The notes under the pieces were generated by a model that was given only the letters and a program-made list of their open reading frames with translations, was not told the DNA's origin and did no database searches. Positions 27,895 to 37,780 of a DNA stretch of 64,000 nt are shown one piece after another. The stretch's first letter is position 1. Each line of letters starts with the position of its first letter. Location: assembly GCA_023229505.1 (NCBI GenBank), contig JALNZD010000002.1, positions 120,118-184,117 of the forward strand. The letters are read 5' to 3'. The translations under genes and the position numbers were made by a program. Source of the stretch: Bacteroidales bacterium. GTDB lineage: Bacteria > Bacteroidota > Bacteroidia > Bacteroidales > JAGOPY01.

Positions 27895-27897
27895 TAT

Positions 27898-27944
27898 AAC
27901 CGACGGGTTAACCCGTCGGTTAATTCCATTGAACCCGTCGGTTA
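27898..27944. terminator. perfect 24-bp palindrome plus third half-site after the MFS gene
   Basis: AACCGACGGGTT (27898-27909) is followed without a gap by its exact reverse complement AACCCGTCGGTT (27910-27921). A further AACCCGTCGGTTA copy lies at 27932-27944, so the first arm can pair with either of two partners. The element follows the MFS stop by a few bases and precedes the GH35 gene. It may be a switchable terminator or RNA-stability hairpin, or a small dispersed repeat. No long U-run follows. Confidence 0.6.
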
Positions 27945-27980
27945 GTTCTATTCAAATATTGAAATAAATAAAACCAGAGA

Positions 27981-30416
27981 ATGACTTTTATAATCAAAAA
28001 AGATAGTTTTTATCTCAACGGCAAAAAGGTGTTCCTCAATTCAGGGGAAATTCATTATTTCAGGATTAAGCGCGAGCTGTGGGACAAGCATCTGGAAGCA
28101 GCTAAAGAGGCCGGTTTAACTACTATCAGCACTTATGTTCCATGGGCATGGCACGAATCAGAGGAGGGCGTTTTTGATTTTGAGGGCAAATCATGCCCGG
28201 AACGCGATCTTAAAGGTTGGCTTCAGCGATGCCAGGCTCATGGATTACATTGCATCGTGAAACCAGGGCCATTTATTCTGGCAGAGATCCGGGGGGCCGG
28301 ACTGCCAGATTGGTTTTTGGATCAATATCGTGACGAGGTCAAGATGCGCAACAGTAAAGGTGAAATAGTTCAAAGTGACGGAGTCAGTCTGTTTAATCAG
28401 AAATACCTGGAAAAGGTTACGCTGTGGTATGATCAGATCATGCCGTTCATCAGTGAACGCGAAATATCAGCCGGCGGTCCGGTCATCATGATGCAGATCT
28501 GCAATGAGATCGGCGTATTCTCATGGCTGGCACATCAGGGAGACTATGGTCATGCAGTGAAGGATCGTTTCATTTCATACTTATCAGGTAAATTTACCAG
28601 TATTGCAGAAGTGAACAGTCTGTGGGGAACAGCTTATCAGGACTTTGCTCATGTGGAACTCCCTCCGGATGGCAAACTTCCCTATGCATCAAAGGGAGAC
28701 CGCGGCCGTGATTATGAATGGCATTGTTTCTGGAGAACCTATTACGGCGACTATTTGAGAATGCTCACCGGGATGGCAAGGGACAGAGGTGTTAAGGTTC
28801 CGTTATTTCATAATCTTCCCGGCTGGATCTATGGACATGGCTATGAATTTCCGGTCAATATCACCATGTACGAAGATTTATTCGGGGATAAGAGCGAGAT
28901 CTTTTTCGGAGTCGATCATATTCCGGAATTCTCATCATACCGCAATATGCATGATGACCGGATCATTAATGATATAACCTATGCGATGCAGGGGAACAAG
29001 CCGCTGTTAGCTGCTGAGTTCCAGAGCGGCTCCCGTGAATATCATGTGGTAACGAATCCACATGAGATGGAACTCTTCTACAAAGCAAGCATTGCCAATG
29101 GCCTGACCGGCTGGAACTACTATATGTTCTCACAGGGCCGCAATCCAAGGCGAAGGGGCTATTCCGGGGAAACTTTTTACTGGTTCACCCCGCTCACGCC
29201 GGAAGGTAAGCGCACTGGTGCTTTCCCGCTGGTCAAACGCATGAGTAAAATTGTTAAAACCTCTGAAAGCCTTATCGTTGATGCAAAACGTAAAGCCGAG
29301 GTATGCGTCCTTTTCTATCCTCCATATTATGCAACGGAGCTGGAACGGCCTGAGGAAGGTGAGTCTGAACTCCAATTCTTGTTCACTGCCATCCGCAGAC
29401 CGGCCTATTTCGACGGATTGCTGAAAGTGCTCCAGGTCCTTAATATCGATTATGATATGGTTGATCTATCTCAGGCTTCTGCAGATTCATTGAGAAACTA
29501 TAAACAGGTGTGGGCATTCAGCACGGATGAGATGAATGCCAGGGATCAGCAGACCATTGTTGATTATGCCAAAGCCGGCGGCAATATTGTCCTTTTCCCA
29601 TATCTGCCTGACCGTGAGATGTCGCAGAATCCATGTACAATCATTCGCAATGCCTTGTCAGTGGAGCCATCCGGAAAGGAAATCATCGATTCGCCATTGA
29701 TCGATATTTATGACCTGAAAGATATCAAGTGCGCCAATCCACAGATCACCTATTCGGAAGAATCACTCTCCGGAGCAGAAATTATTGCCCGGACTATTAA
29801 AGGCACTGCATGTGGATTTACAAAATCTCTCGGAAGCGGATCCCTGGTTCACCTGGGAACCTGGATAGGATTTGACACGGAAGGACATAAACCGGTTTAT
29901 GAAGCAATTCTGAAGAGATCAGGCGCAAAGCTCAGGCAGGCATCAACCGGCAATGATAATCTCGCTGTAAGAGAACGCTTCACAGATCAAAATTCCGCCG
30001 TCCTTTTCGTAGGGAATTACTACAACGAAGAACATTCTGGCAAAGTTACCTATACTCATCCTGAAAGTGGTGAAGCTGTCACAATTCCTTACACGCAGAA
30101 TGAGATGCTATGGCCGGCATTATACGGTGTATTAACTCCGGTGTGCATGGAAGTTTCTGACGGATTAAAGATCCTGCACAGCACCTCTGATATTCTCGAT
30201 GTCGCAGAGATTGATGGTCAACTTGAGATTACCCTGTACGGAGATCGTGATCTGGCCGGGGAAATCGTCCTGGAGGGAAAGAATGCTGTGAAGATAAAAT
30301 CCGCTACAATTAATGGAGTAGAAGTGAAAATGGTTTGTGACAACGAAAGGGTTGTGTTCAATTACAATCATAAGTATAAGGAAGAAGTTAAATTGATTTT
30401 TTACCACTCAGGATAA
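27981..30416 (+). CDS. GH35-like enzyme, candidate beta-1,2-oligoglucan glucosyltransferase
   Basis: 811 aa cytoplasmic protein without signal peptide. The (beta/alpha)8 domain is clearly GH35-like: SGEIHYFRIKRELWDKHLEA, TISTYVPWAWHE, KPGPFILAEIRGAGLPDWFL and GGPVIMMQICNEIGVF with the acid/base candidate Glu176. The probable nucleophile is Glu346 in LLAAEFQSGS. The motif around Glu176 (ICNEIG in place of ENEYG) and the second motif differ from ordinary beta-galactosidases. A GH35 member from Ignavibacterium, encoded beside GH144/GH94-type genes, has been described as a beta-1,2-glucosyltransferase. The cytoplasmic location and placement between the MFS and SOGP-type GH94 genes suggest the same activity; beta-galactosidase remains possible. 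Confidence 0.85.
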   Translation: MTFIIKKDSFYLNGKKVFLNSGEIHYFRIKRELWDKHLEAAKEAGLTTISTYVPWAWHESEEGVFDFEGKSCPERDLKGWLQRCQAHGLHCIVKPGPFILAEIRGAGLPDWFLDQYRDEVKMRNSKGEIVQSDGVSLFNQKYLEKVTLWYDQIMPFISEREISAGGPVIMMQICNEIGVFSWLAHQGDYGHAVKDRFISYLSGKFTSIAEVNSLWGTAYQDFAHVELPPDGKLPYASKGDRGRDYEWHCFWRTYYGDYLRMLTGMARDRGVKVPLFHNLPGWIYGHGYEFPVNITMYEDLFGDKSEIFFGVDHIPEFSSYRNMHDDRIINDITYAMQGNKPLLAAEFQSGSREYHVVTNPHEMELFYKASIANGLTGWNYYMFSQGRNPRRRGYSGETFYWFTPLTPEGKRTGAFPLVKRMSKIVKTSESLIVDAKRKAEVCVLFYPPYYATELERPEEGESELQFLFTAIRRPAYFDGLLKVLQVLNIDYDMVDLSQASADSLRNYKQVWAFSTDEMNARDQQTIVDYAKAGGNIVLFPYLPDREMSQNPCTIIRNALSVEPSGKEIIDSPLIDIYDLKDIKCANPQITYSEESLSGAEIIARTIKGTACGFTKSLGSGSLVHLGTWIGFDTEGHKPVYEAILKRSGAKLRQASTGNDNLAVRERFTDQNSAVLFVGNYYNEEHSGKVTYTHPESGEAVTIPYTQNEMLWPALYGVLTPVCMEVSDGLKILHSTSDILDVAEIDGQLEITLYGDRDLAGEIVLEGKNAVKIKSATINGVEVKMVCDNERVVFNYNHKYKEEVKLIFYHSG

Positions 30417-30429
30417 ACCTGAATTGAGT

Positions 30430-30531
30430 AATTCGCGGTAATCTGTGTAAAAAATCAGCGCACATCTGCGAGAAATTTTATAAGGGTTCTCGCGGATGAA
30501 CGCGGATCAAGGCTCAGATGAACGCAGATTC
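30430..30531 (+). repeat. dispersed intergenic repeat (CGCGGAT-type), copy 1
   Basis: The spacer before the GH94 gene contains CGCGGTAATCTG, then AAAAAATCAGCG, then GCGGATGAACGCGGATCAAG and GATGAACGCAGATT. A related element lies at 37847-37900 (CGCGGTCATCTG, AAAAATCCGCG, ACGGATTTACGCGGATAA). These look like copies of a degenerate dispersed intergenic repeat of the genome. Confidence 0.6.
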
Positions 30532-30568
30532 TTTTAATGTGCTTTTGCAGATTAATATAAGTAATAAG

Positions 30569-33500
30569 ATGTCTGAGAATATAATGAATATCAAGAATCA
30601 CTTCGGTCTTTCCATCGATTTCCTGGAAAATGGCTCGGTGAAGAGTATAGAAGCTGATCCGATCAGAATAAGCCTCAAAGCGGCAACACCTTTTTCAAGA
30701 TCAGGAGCAAACCTCTATTGTAGAAAAAGGACAAAACCCTTTGAATACACAGCCCTTTTTGGTCCGGAAAGCAATAGTCGCTTCAAAGCAGGAGAAGATG
30801 CGTTTGTTGCTGAAGGCAGCTGGGCTGGCCTCAAATATACATGTTTACTGCAACTTTCAAAAAAGAGCTTGAGCTGGCAGTGGAGTATTGATATTAAAAA
30901 TATATCTGACGATGCTGTTGAACTGGATTTAATTCATGTACAGGACGCCGGGCTAAAGCCGGTGACTGCCGGGTTGATCAACGAGTACTATGTAAGCCAA
31001 TATCTTGAACGACGTATTCTTGAAGATAAAAACTATGGTTCTGTTATATGCTGCCGTCAAAACATGAAAGAATCTGTTGGTCATCCATGGTTAATGATGG
31101 CTTGTAAAAACGGAGCGACCGCAGCAAGTGTTGATGGCATGCAGTTTTATGGCAAAACCTTCCGGGAAACCGGAATTCCGGAAGGTTTGCTGACAGACAA
31201 GCTGGGGGGCGAATATTCCGGGGAATCGTCTGTTCTTGCCTTGCAGGAAAAACCATTTAAACTGGCCGCCGGGGATGATCATAAAAGTGTATTTGTCGCG
31301 ACTTATTTGCCGGATCACCCGCAGGCCACTACAGATGGTGATTTGAATCGTTTAACCGGCCTTATGCTTGAATTTGATGATCAAATTCCTTATGCAGGTT
31401 CGCACGATTTGATTACCCCGGTCAGGAACTTATTTAATTCATCTGCTTTATTACCGGTTGATGATTTAAGTGATGAAGAGCTTAACAGGTTTTTTGATAA
31501 AGAGAGGCGTCATTGCGAAGAAGAAAATGGTCAGTTGTTGTCATTTTTCAGCAAGCAAAACAACCATGTTATGTTACGGGCTAAAGAGATAATGGTTGAC
31601 CGCCCGCATGGAAATATTATGCAAGCTAAAGCAGGGTATGCGCCTGATGAAAATATTGTATCCACAACCTCATTTGCATATGGTGTTTTCAATTCGCATC
31701 TTACCCAGGGTAATACTAATTTTAATATTCTGCTTTCCGTTTGTTCCAGCCAGTTTAACCTGGCACTGGAAACAGGGCAAAGGATCTTTGTTGAGGTTGA
31801 TGGCCGGCAATATTTGCTTGGAGTTCCCTCTGCTTTTGAGATCGGCTTAAATCATTGCCGATGGATATATAAACATGGCGGTTATTGCTTCCAGGTTCGC
31901 ACCTGGACATCTAAATCCGCCCCACAGGTCAATTTGGACTTCAAAGTGATCAGTGGTAATCATGTTAAGTTGTTAATTACCCATCATTTCGATGAGACTA
32001 ATGGCTGGAATATTATCCCGGGCAGTACAACCGGTGAATATGTAGCTAGGCCAAAAGCAGATAGTATGATTGCAGGCAAATTTCCGCATGCACAATTCAG
32101 GATAATAGTTCATAGTGTTATTGCTGATTACAAGGTTTGTGGCGATGAGGTGCTATATTCCAATAACAAAAGCCAGGCGGGTTCTTTATTTGTCCTCGAC
32201 ATCCGGGAAACATCTGATTTTTGTATGAGTTTTATGGGTGAAGTATGTTCCGTTGCTGAGGCAACTAAAATTGAAGATGCGGATGATCAGTGGTTTTCAG
32301 ATTGCCAGGATGCCCGGTCTGCCTGGCAGGACTTGTGTTTAAATCTCTCTCTGAAAGGGGATCAGGAAGACATTGCAGCCATCCGGGAAATCCTGCCATG
32401 GTATGGCATGAATGCACTTACTCATTTTTTAACGCCTTACGGGTTGGAGCAATTCGGCGGGGCTGCCTGGGGCACGCGCGATGTATGCCAGGGACCGCTT
32501 GACTTGCTGTTATGCATGGAGAAGTATGATGCAGCCAGACAAGTATTGCGCATCATATTCTCGAATCAGAATCCGGATGGCGGCTGGCCGCAATGGTGGA
32601 TGTTCGACAGCTACTCAAATATCCGGGCTGATAGCGCTCATGGAGATATTTTTTACTGGTGTATTATTGCTCTTAGTAACTATATTAAAGTTACCGGCGA
32701 TCTGAAACTCCTTGATGAGATTTTACCTTATTACCATGAAAATGGTGTTGCCAACGCTGAAAAAACGCCACTCAGCGAACACGTTGACAGGCTTATCAAT
32801 ATGATAGTTGATTCATTTATCCCGGGTACTGCGTTAGTACCTTTTGGCGGCGGTGATTGGAATGATTCCCTGCAACCGGTCAGCAAGGAATTGGCGCAAC
32901 GCATGATTTCAAGCTGGACGGTTGAAATGAATTATCAGGCCTTTGCGCAATACCAGGTGGTGTTTGAGCAGAGCGGCAATTCAGGAAAAGCTGACGAATT
33001 GAAAGAGATCTGTGAAAAGATCAAAGCAGATTTTAACAAATACCTGGTAAAGGATGGAGTAGTTGCAGGTTATGGCCTGGTTGAAGAAGACCGCAGTATC
33101 AGTGTGCTGCTACACCCCAGTGATGCTAAAACCAATATCCGGTACAGTATTTTGCCGATGAATCGTGGTATTATCAGTGAAATATTTACAAAAGAACAGG
33201 CTCAGCACCACCAGGAACTTATTGAACAGCACCTGAAAGGCCCCGATGGCGCTCGTTTGATGGACCGTCCCCTCAAATACAAAGGGGGTATTCAAACTAT
33301 TTTTCAGAGAGCCGAAAGCAGTACATTCTTTGGTCGCGAGATTGGCCTCATGTATGTGCATGAACATATTCGCTATGCAGAATCACTGGCCCTTACAGGC
33401 AGGGCAGATGCTTTTCTGAAAGCGCTTCGTCAGGCAATTCCGGTTGCATACAGGGATATTGTGCCCTGTGGGGATATTCGCCAGTCAAATTGTTATTACA

Positions 33501-33928
33501 GCAGTTCAGATGTCACATTTAAGAGTCGTTATGAAGCTGATGAACGATACGATGAAATAAAAACGGGTAAAATTACTCTTAAAGGCGGATGGCGGGTTTA
33601 TTCCAGCGGTCCTGGCATTTATATCAGCCTGATCGTATCACGATTGCTTGGTTTACGGACTGAATCCGGAAATATAATTATTGATCCTGTAATTCCACAT
33701 TCTTTAGATGGTTTTTCTGCCTTTATGGATTTTATGGGTCATCCTGTGAGGTTCATTTATGCAATAAAGGAAAGTAATTTTAGCCCCAAAGCTGTTTCCA
33801 TTAACGGCAAAGCTATTAAGTTCATTTATGAAGATAACAAATATCGCCAGGGTGGGGCAGTTATTCCAAAAGGACAATTTTTAGCCATGTTGGATCAGCA
33901 GGATAATATAGTTGAGATACAATTGTAG
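30569..33928 (+). CDS. GH94 phosphorylase, probable 1,2-beta-oligoglucan phosphorylase (SOGP type)
   Basis: 1119 aa when started at ATG 30569 (MSENIMNIKNHFGLSI); an upstream in-frame ATG at 30518 lies in the intergenic repeat, and ATG 30584 is also possible. It has no signal peptide and so is cytoplasmic. The C-terminal (alpha/alpha)6 domain carries GH94 features: GGAAWGTRDVCQGPLDLLLC, NPDGGWPQWWMFDSY, and the general-acid motif DWND (residues 763-766, acid Asp766) in GGGDWNDSLQP. The length and two-part N-terminal beta-domain fit 1,2-beta-oligoglucan phosphorylase, which splits beta-1,2-glucans with phosphate to alpha-glucose 1-phosphate, rather than the shorter cellobiose phosphorylases. 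Its neighbours GH144, GH35 and a GPH transporter agree with this. Confidence 0.9.
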   Translation: MSENIMNIKNHFGLSIDFLENGSVKSIEADPIRISLKAATPFSRSGANLYCRKRTKPFEYTALFGPESNSRFKAGEDAFVAEGSWAGLKYTCLLQLSKKSLSWQWSIDIKNISDDAVELDLIHVQDAGLKPVTAGLINEYYVSQYLERRILEDKNYGSVICCRQNMKESVGHPWLMMACKNGATAASVDGMQFYGKTFRETGIPEGLLTDKLGGEYSGESSVLALQEKPFKLAAGDDHKSVFVATYLPDHPQATTDGDLNRLTGLMLEFDDQIPYAGSHDLITPVRNLFNSSALLPVDDLSDEELNRFFDKERRHCEEENGQLLSFFSKQNNHVMLRAKEIMVDRPHGNIMQAKAGYAPDENIVSTTSFAYGVFNSHLTQGNTNFNILLSVCSSQFNLALETGQRIFVEVDGRQYLLGVPSAFEIGLNHCRWIYKHGGYCFQVRTWTSKSAPQVNLDFKVISGNHVKLLITHHFDETNGWNIIPGSTTGEYVARPKADSMIAGKFPHAQFRIIVHSVIADYKVCGDEVLYSNNKSQAGSLFVLDIRETSDFCMSFMGEVCSVAEATKIEDADDQWFSDCQDARSAWQDLCLNLSLKGDQEDIAAIREILPWYGMNALTHFLTPYGLEQFGGAAWGTRDVCQGPLDLLLCMEKYDAARQVLRIIFSNQNPDGGWPQWWMFDSYSNIRADSAHGDIFYWCIIALSNYIKVTGDLKLLDEILPYYHENGVANAEKTPLSEHVDRLINMIVDSFIPGTALVPFGGGDWNDSLQPVSKELAQRMISSWTVEMNYQAFAQYQVVFEQSGNSGKADELKEICEKIKADFNKYLVKDGVVAGYGLVEEDRSISVLLHPSDAKTNIRYSILPMNRGIISEIFTKEQAQHHQELIEQHLKGPDGARLMDRPLKYKGGIQTIFQRAESSTFFGREIGLMYVHEHIRYAESLALTGRADAFLKALRQAIPVAYRDIVPCGDIRQSNCYYSSSDVTFKSRYEADERYDEIKTGKITLKGGWRVYSSGPGIYISLIVSRLLGLRTESGNIIIDPVIPHSLDGFSAFMDFMGHPVRFIYAIKESNFSPKAVSINGKAIKFIYEDNKYRQGGAVIPKGQFLAMLDQQDNIVEIQL

Positions 33929-34043
33929 TGATTCTTTGCGTTAATAATAAGTGCGTTGATTATCAACCAAATAACTTTAGTGTATTTTAGTGTTTTAGTG
34001 ATTTAGTGGCAGAAAATGGACTTTTTATAACAATATTTGACCT

Positions 34044-36185
34044 ATGTTAAGGAAAACAGTGCTCCTATTATATTTGTGCACTTCGCTCTCAGCGACATCA
34101 CAGGAGTACGATTACATCTACACATTTTTTGGCAACAGTGCCATGCCTGGTGATTATTTTTTCAGTCATACGACCTGCAGCGGCGGTTCGACTATTAAAA
34201 ATACTGTTGGCAGGCTTCCGGTAAGTGAAGAGATATTTCATACGCCGGGAAATTCCCTTGAATTGCAATACCGGAATGTCGCCGGAGGTGATTGGAAAGC
34301 AGTTATATACCACCAGGATAAACGTGGAATGGATCACTTTAAGAAACCGGTATTTTTATCATTGTGGATATTCAAACCTTCTGAAAAAACTTCTGAAAAT
34401 GAATGGCCACAACTGCAATTCATGAGAAAAGACAGCAGCCTTTCCGCCGCTTATACTTTCACTTCAATTAAAGCTGACCAATGGCAATGTGTTCTGGTCC
34501 CTTTGGATCAATTTGACAATATTGATGCGGATCATCCTGAAAATACCATCGCCGTTGTTTTCTCCCAAAATAATGATACAGGCAATAGCACGCATACCCT
34601 TTTTATTGATGATATTGAGTTTTTGCCTGATGGCCCTTCCGATGCAATCTCTTTGGCCCCGGTAATCATGTCTGCCAAAGGTTACGCCATGCATGTGGAT
34701 ATTTCATGGGAAAAGATTACCGATTCAACTATTCACCTGGTAAAAATATACCGTTCTGAAAATGGGGTGGGCTATCATGCAGTTGGAATTCAGCAGCCTT
34801 ACATAAACCGTTATATGGATTTTACAGGCGAGACAGGGAAAAACTATTCATACAGGATTTCTTTTCTGAACATCCATTTCGAAGAGGCCAGCCTGTCTTC
34901 CCCGGTCTTGGCTGCAACAAAGCCGCTGAGCGACGAGGAATTGCTGACGATGGTGCAGGAAGCTTCCTTCCGGTATTACTGGGAAGGCGCAGAACCCAAC
35001 AGCGGACTGGCACGGGAAAATATTCCGGGACGGCACAATATGATTGCCACCGGGGCATCCGGTTTTGGGATCATGGCGTTGATCGTGGGTACGGAAAGAA
35101 AATTTATTACCAGGGAAGAATCCATACAACGTTTTATCCAAATTCTCAATTTTCTTGAGAGAGCTGAAACTTTCCATGGCGTATATCCCCATTTTATTGA
35201 TGGCCTGAGTGGCAAAGTCGAACCATTTTTTGGCAGAAGGGATAATGGCGCTGACCTTGTGGAAACCTCTTTTCTGCTTCAGGGATTATTAGCCGCAAGG
35301 CAATATTTCTCAGGAGATAATGACCAGGAAAAGCTGATCAGGGATAAAATAACCAATATCTGGGAAAAAGCCGAATGGGATTGGTTCAGGCGTTATCCCG
35401 AAAGTAAATTTCTATACTGGCATTGGTCGCCGGATCAGGAGTGGGTGATCAATCACAGGCTGATCGGCTGGAATGAGACCATGGTGGTTTATTTGCTGGC
35501 TATCGCCTCACCTACCCATCCGGTCCCTGCGGAAATGTACTACACCGGCTGGGCCAACCAGGACAATACGGGTAAAAATTACCGTTCAAACTGGGGACAG
35601 AACAACGATGGATCGAAGTACACCAATGGCAACATTTATTTTGGGATCAAACTGGATGTGGGCGTATCCAACGGCGGCCCGCTATTCTTTACCCATTATT
35701 CCTACATGGGCTACGATCCTCATTTTATTACTGACAAATACACAAACTATTTTACTAACAATCAGAGTATTGCAAAAATCAATTTCAGCTATTGTGTATC
35801 GAATCCAAACCAGTTTAAAGGCTATGGCGAAAATGCCTGGGGACTCACCGCCAGCGATGGCCCGTATGATTATTCCGCGGACGAGCCTATGCCCGGGCGG
35901 GATATCGGTAAACTGGCGCCCACGGGGGCAATCAGCTCCTTTCCTTACACACCTGAGGAATCCATGAAAGCATTAAAGAACTATTATTACAACTATGGCA
36001 GGTTTTTATGGGGAGAATACGGTTTCAAAGACGCATTTGACTTGACCGGTAACTGGTGCTCTGAAATTTACATGGGGCTTAACCAGGCGCCCATGACGGT
36101 GATGATCGAAAATTACCGCACCGGCCTGGTGTGGAAGATGTTCATGCAGGATTCGGAGGTTCAGGAGGGATTAGAGAAACTTTAA
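34044..36185 (+). CDS. GH144-like (glucoamylase-fold) secreted protein with N-terminal beta-sandwich and Fn3-like domain, copy 3
   Basis: 713 aa. Cleavable signal peptide (MLRKTVLLLYLCTSLSATSQ), not a lipoprotein. Residues about 20-205 form a carbohydrate-binding-like beta-sandwich (YDYIYTFFGNSAMPGDYFFS; ends HTLFIDDIEFLPDGPSD). About 210-295 is Fn3-like (MHVDISWEKITDSTIHLVKI). The GH144/Glycoamylase domain fills the rest: GASGFGIMALIVGTERKFIT, RRDNGADLVETSFLLQGLLA, WGLTASDGPYDYSADEP, TGAISSFPYTPEESM, LWGEYGFKDAFD and LNQAPMTVMIENYRTGLVWK. It ends at QEGLEKL, four residues shorter than copies 1 and 2. As a soluble exported form it may attack glucan outside or in the periplasm. Confidence 0.9.
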   Translation: MLRKTVLLLYLCTSLSATSQEYDYIYTFFGNSAMPGDYFFSHTTCSGGSTIKNTVGRLPVSEEIFHTPGNSLELQYRNVAGGDWKAVIYHQDKRGMDHFKKPVFLSLWIFKPSEKTSENEWPQLQFMRKDSSLSAAYTFTSIKADQWQCVLVPLDQFDNIDADHPENTIAVVFSQNNDTGNSTHTLFIDDIEFLPDGPSDAISLAPVIMSAKGYAMHVDISWEKITDSTIHLVKIYRSENGVGYHAVGIQQPYINRYMDFTGETGKNYSYRISFLNIHFEEASLSSPVLAATKPLSDEELLTMVQEASFRYYWEGAEPNSGLARENIPGRHNMIATGASGFGIMALIVGTERKFITREESIQRFIQILNFLERAETFHGVYPHFIDGLSGKVEPFFGRRDNGADLVETSFLLQGLLAARQYFSGDNDQEKLIRDKITNIWEKAEWDWFRRYPESKFLYWHWSPDQEWVINHRLIGWNETMVVYLLAIASPTHPVPAEMYYTGWANQDNTGKNYRSNWGQNNDGSKYTNGNIYFGIKLDVGVSNGGPLFFTHYSYMGYDPHFITDKYTNYFTNNQSIAKINFSYCVSNPNQFKGYGENAWGLTASDGPYDYSADEPMPGRDIGKLAPTGAISSFPYTPEESMKALKNYYYNYGRFLWGEYGFKDAFDLTGNWCSEIYMGLNQAPMTVMIENYRTGLVWKMFMQDSEVQEGLEKL

Positions 36186-36229
36186 TTGTCGTTTGTCAAT
36201 TCCGCATTGTCGATGGTCGAAGGATTGAA

Positions 36230-37780
36230 TCATTCATTAAAATTAACATCTTGTTTTTTATATTCTTTCATTTGCCTGGTAGGTTCTATAATTGAGAATC
36301 CGCTCCATAATTTATCGTCAAATTGATCAACATATATCACATCCATGTATTCCTGCTGTTTAAAATCTTCATATAGACTGTCAGAAATTTCCCTGTCATC
36401 AAGAACATAATATTCAATCGAATTTTCAGATCTGACAGAGATATCCATTTCAATATCAAAATCCATAAGTTCCTTATCGAAGAGCACTCTTTTTCTCTTC
36501 TTTGATATTTCCAGGTTTCTGTTCACGCTGACTTTTGTACCGGCTTTCTTAGAGAAATACTTCAATATATAATTACTGCCTTTCTTCTCAAAATAGATTG
36601 ATCCGCTAAACTGAGTTTCTGTATATCCAATACCAAGGAGATGTACATCATGGCCAATTTTGCCCGGGGCATATTCATAATCAGCTCGGATTAAGGCAAA
36701 AGTATTCACAGAGATATACATTCTGCCAACATAAAGCCCGTTATCCTCCGGCTTGAAATCTATGATATATACATCTTCTCCATTAAAGCTGGTACCACCG
36801 GTAAGCGAATATGTGTATCGGCCTGTTTCGTGCAAGAATTCCCATTGGTTCTTATTATCCAATAAACTATAGCCGAGGTGAGATTCGATACCACGACCAA
36901 AATACGATAGCTTCCTTTTATTCTCGTCAAGCGTATCTTTAACAGGTTCAGGATTTTCAGGAGTTTTATCAATTTTTTGGCTGAAAATTCCGCTTTTGAA
37001 TTTCCAATACTCATTCTCTTCCGTGGTGGTAAAGAGATTCTCAAAAATCGTATCAAATTGTTCAAGCTCATCAATATCTTTCTCTTTAAGTGAAACTGTT
37101 CTGATAGGATCAACCTTAAGCTTGACTGAATCTTCCTGGTTTTTTGTAATGTAAATATTTCCCAGGAAATCTGTATACGAAGTAGTATGCTTTGGAATTT
37201 TTTCTTCAAACAATTGTAACGCTTCCCTATTCAACTCAGGGATCGTGCTTTTTTTATAATTGAGGCTGAATGAATCAAAATCTGCAATATCTCTTTCCCG
37301 GATAAATGTTTGCCTGACACAGGTCGTTTGTTGATAATTCGATTCTTTATTCTTTAGTACTTTTTTAACAATTGATACCGGATCAGGGGGGTTGCCAAAG
37401 ATTAGAGTTTCACTTAAATTATAGATTTCTTCTTTCAAATAAATAACCGAAGAAGTGTCTAACTGACCAATAAGTACTTTTTTGGATTTATAACCAATGT
37501 ATTGAAAACATATGGTGTCGGTTTTATCCGGATCTGAAATATCTATTGAGAAATAGCCATTCTCGTTGCTAATTGCACCTTCACTTTTATGCAAAACATA
37601 TATATTGGCATAAGGAAGAGCTGTTTGCTTATCTATGTCAAGAACTAATCCCTTTAGTTCCTTGTTAGCAAAGCGACTTTTATTGGTTTCAATAATTGTT
37701 GAGTCTTGTGTTGTCTGCGCATGACCGTTAGCAACTAATAATAATGTAAAAAGTATTGACAATAAATATGGTCCTTTCAT
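36230..37780 (-). CDS. exported protein with carboxypeptidase-D-like regulatory domain
   Basis: 516 aa from the ATG at 37780, which gives a clean signal peptide (MKGPYLLSILFTLLLVANG, cleavage near GHAQ); an ATG at 37831 only adds a hydrophilic leader. Residues about 40-125 form a CarboxypepD_reg-like beta-sandwich (KGLVLDIDKQTALPYANIYV, then NENGYFSIDISDPDKTD). The rest resembles the DUF5686-like proteins of Bacteroidota with the segment YSLTGGTSFNGEDVYIIDFK. No catalytic motif is recognised. It is oriented against its neighbours and interrupts the plus arm of the locus, so it is probably unrelated to glucan use or a recent insertion. Confidence 0.82.
   Translation of the reverse strand: MKGPYLLSILFTLLLVANGHAQTTQDSTIIETNKSRFANKELKGLVLDIDKQTALPYANIYVLHKSEGAISNENGYFSIDISDPDKTDTICFQYIGYKSKKVLIGQLDTSSVIYLKEEIYNLSETLIFGNPPDPVSIVKKVLKNKESNYQQTTCVRQTFIRERDIADFDSFSLNYKKSTIPELNREALQLFEEKIPKHTTSYTDFLGNIYITKNQEDSVKLKVDPIRTVSLKEKDIDELEQFDTIFENLFTTTEENEYWKFKSGIFSQKIDKTPENPEPVKDTLDENKRKLSYFGRGIESHLGYSLLDNKNQWEFLHETGRYTYSLTGGTSFNGEDVYIIDFKPEDNGLYVGRMYISVNTFALIRADYEYAPGKIGHDVHLLGIGYTETQFSGSIYFEKKGSNYILKYFSKKAGTKVSVNRNLEISKKRKRVLFDKELMDFDIEMDISVRSENSIEYYVLDDREISDSLYEDFKQQEYMDVIYVDQFDDKLWSGFSIIEPTRQMKEYKKQDVNFNE

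Noticed and set aside
30518..30568. Extended start of the GH94 phosphorylase at 30518
   Set aside because: The segment overlaps a dispersed intergenic repeat and the protein is family-like from about 30569-30584.
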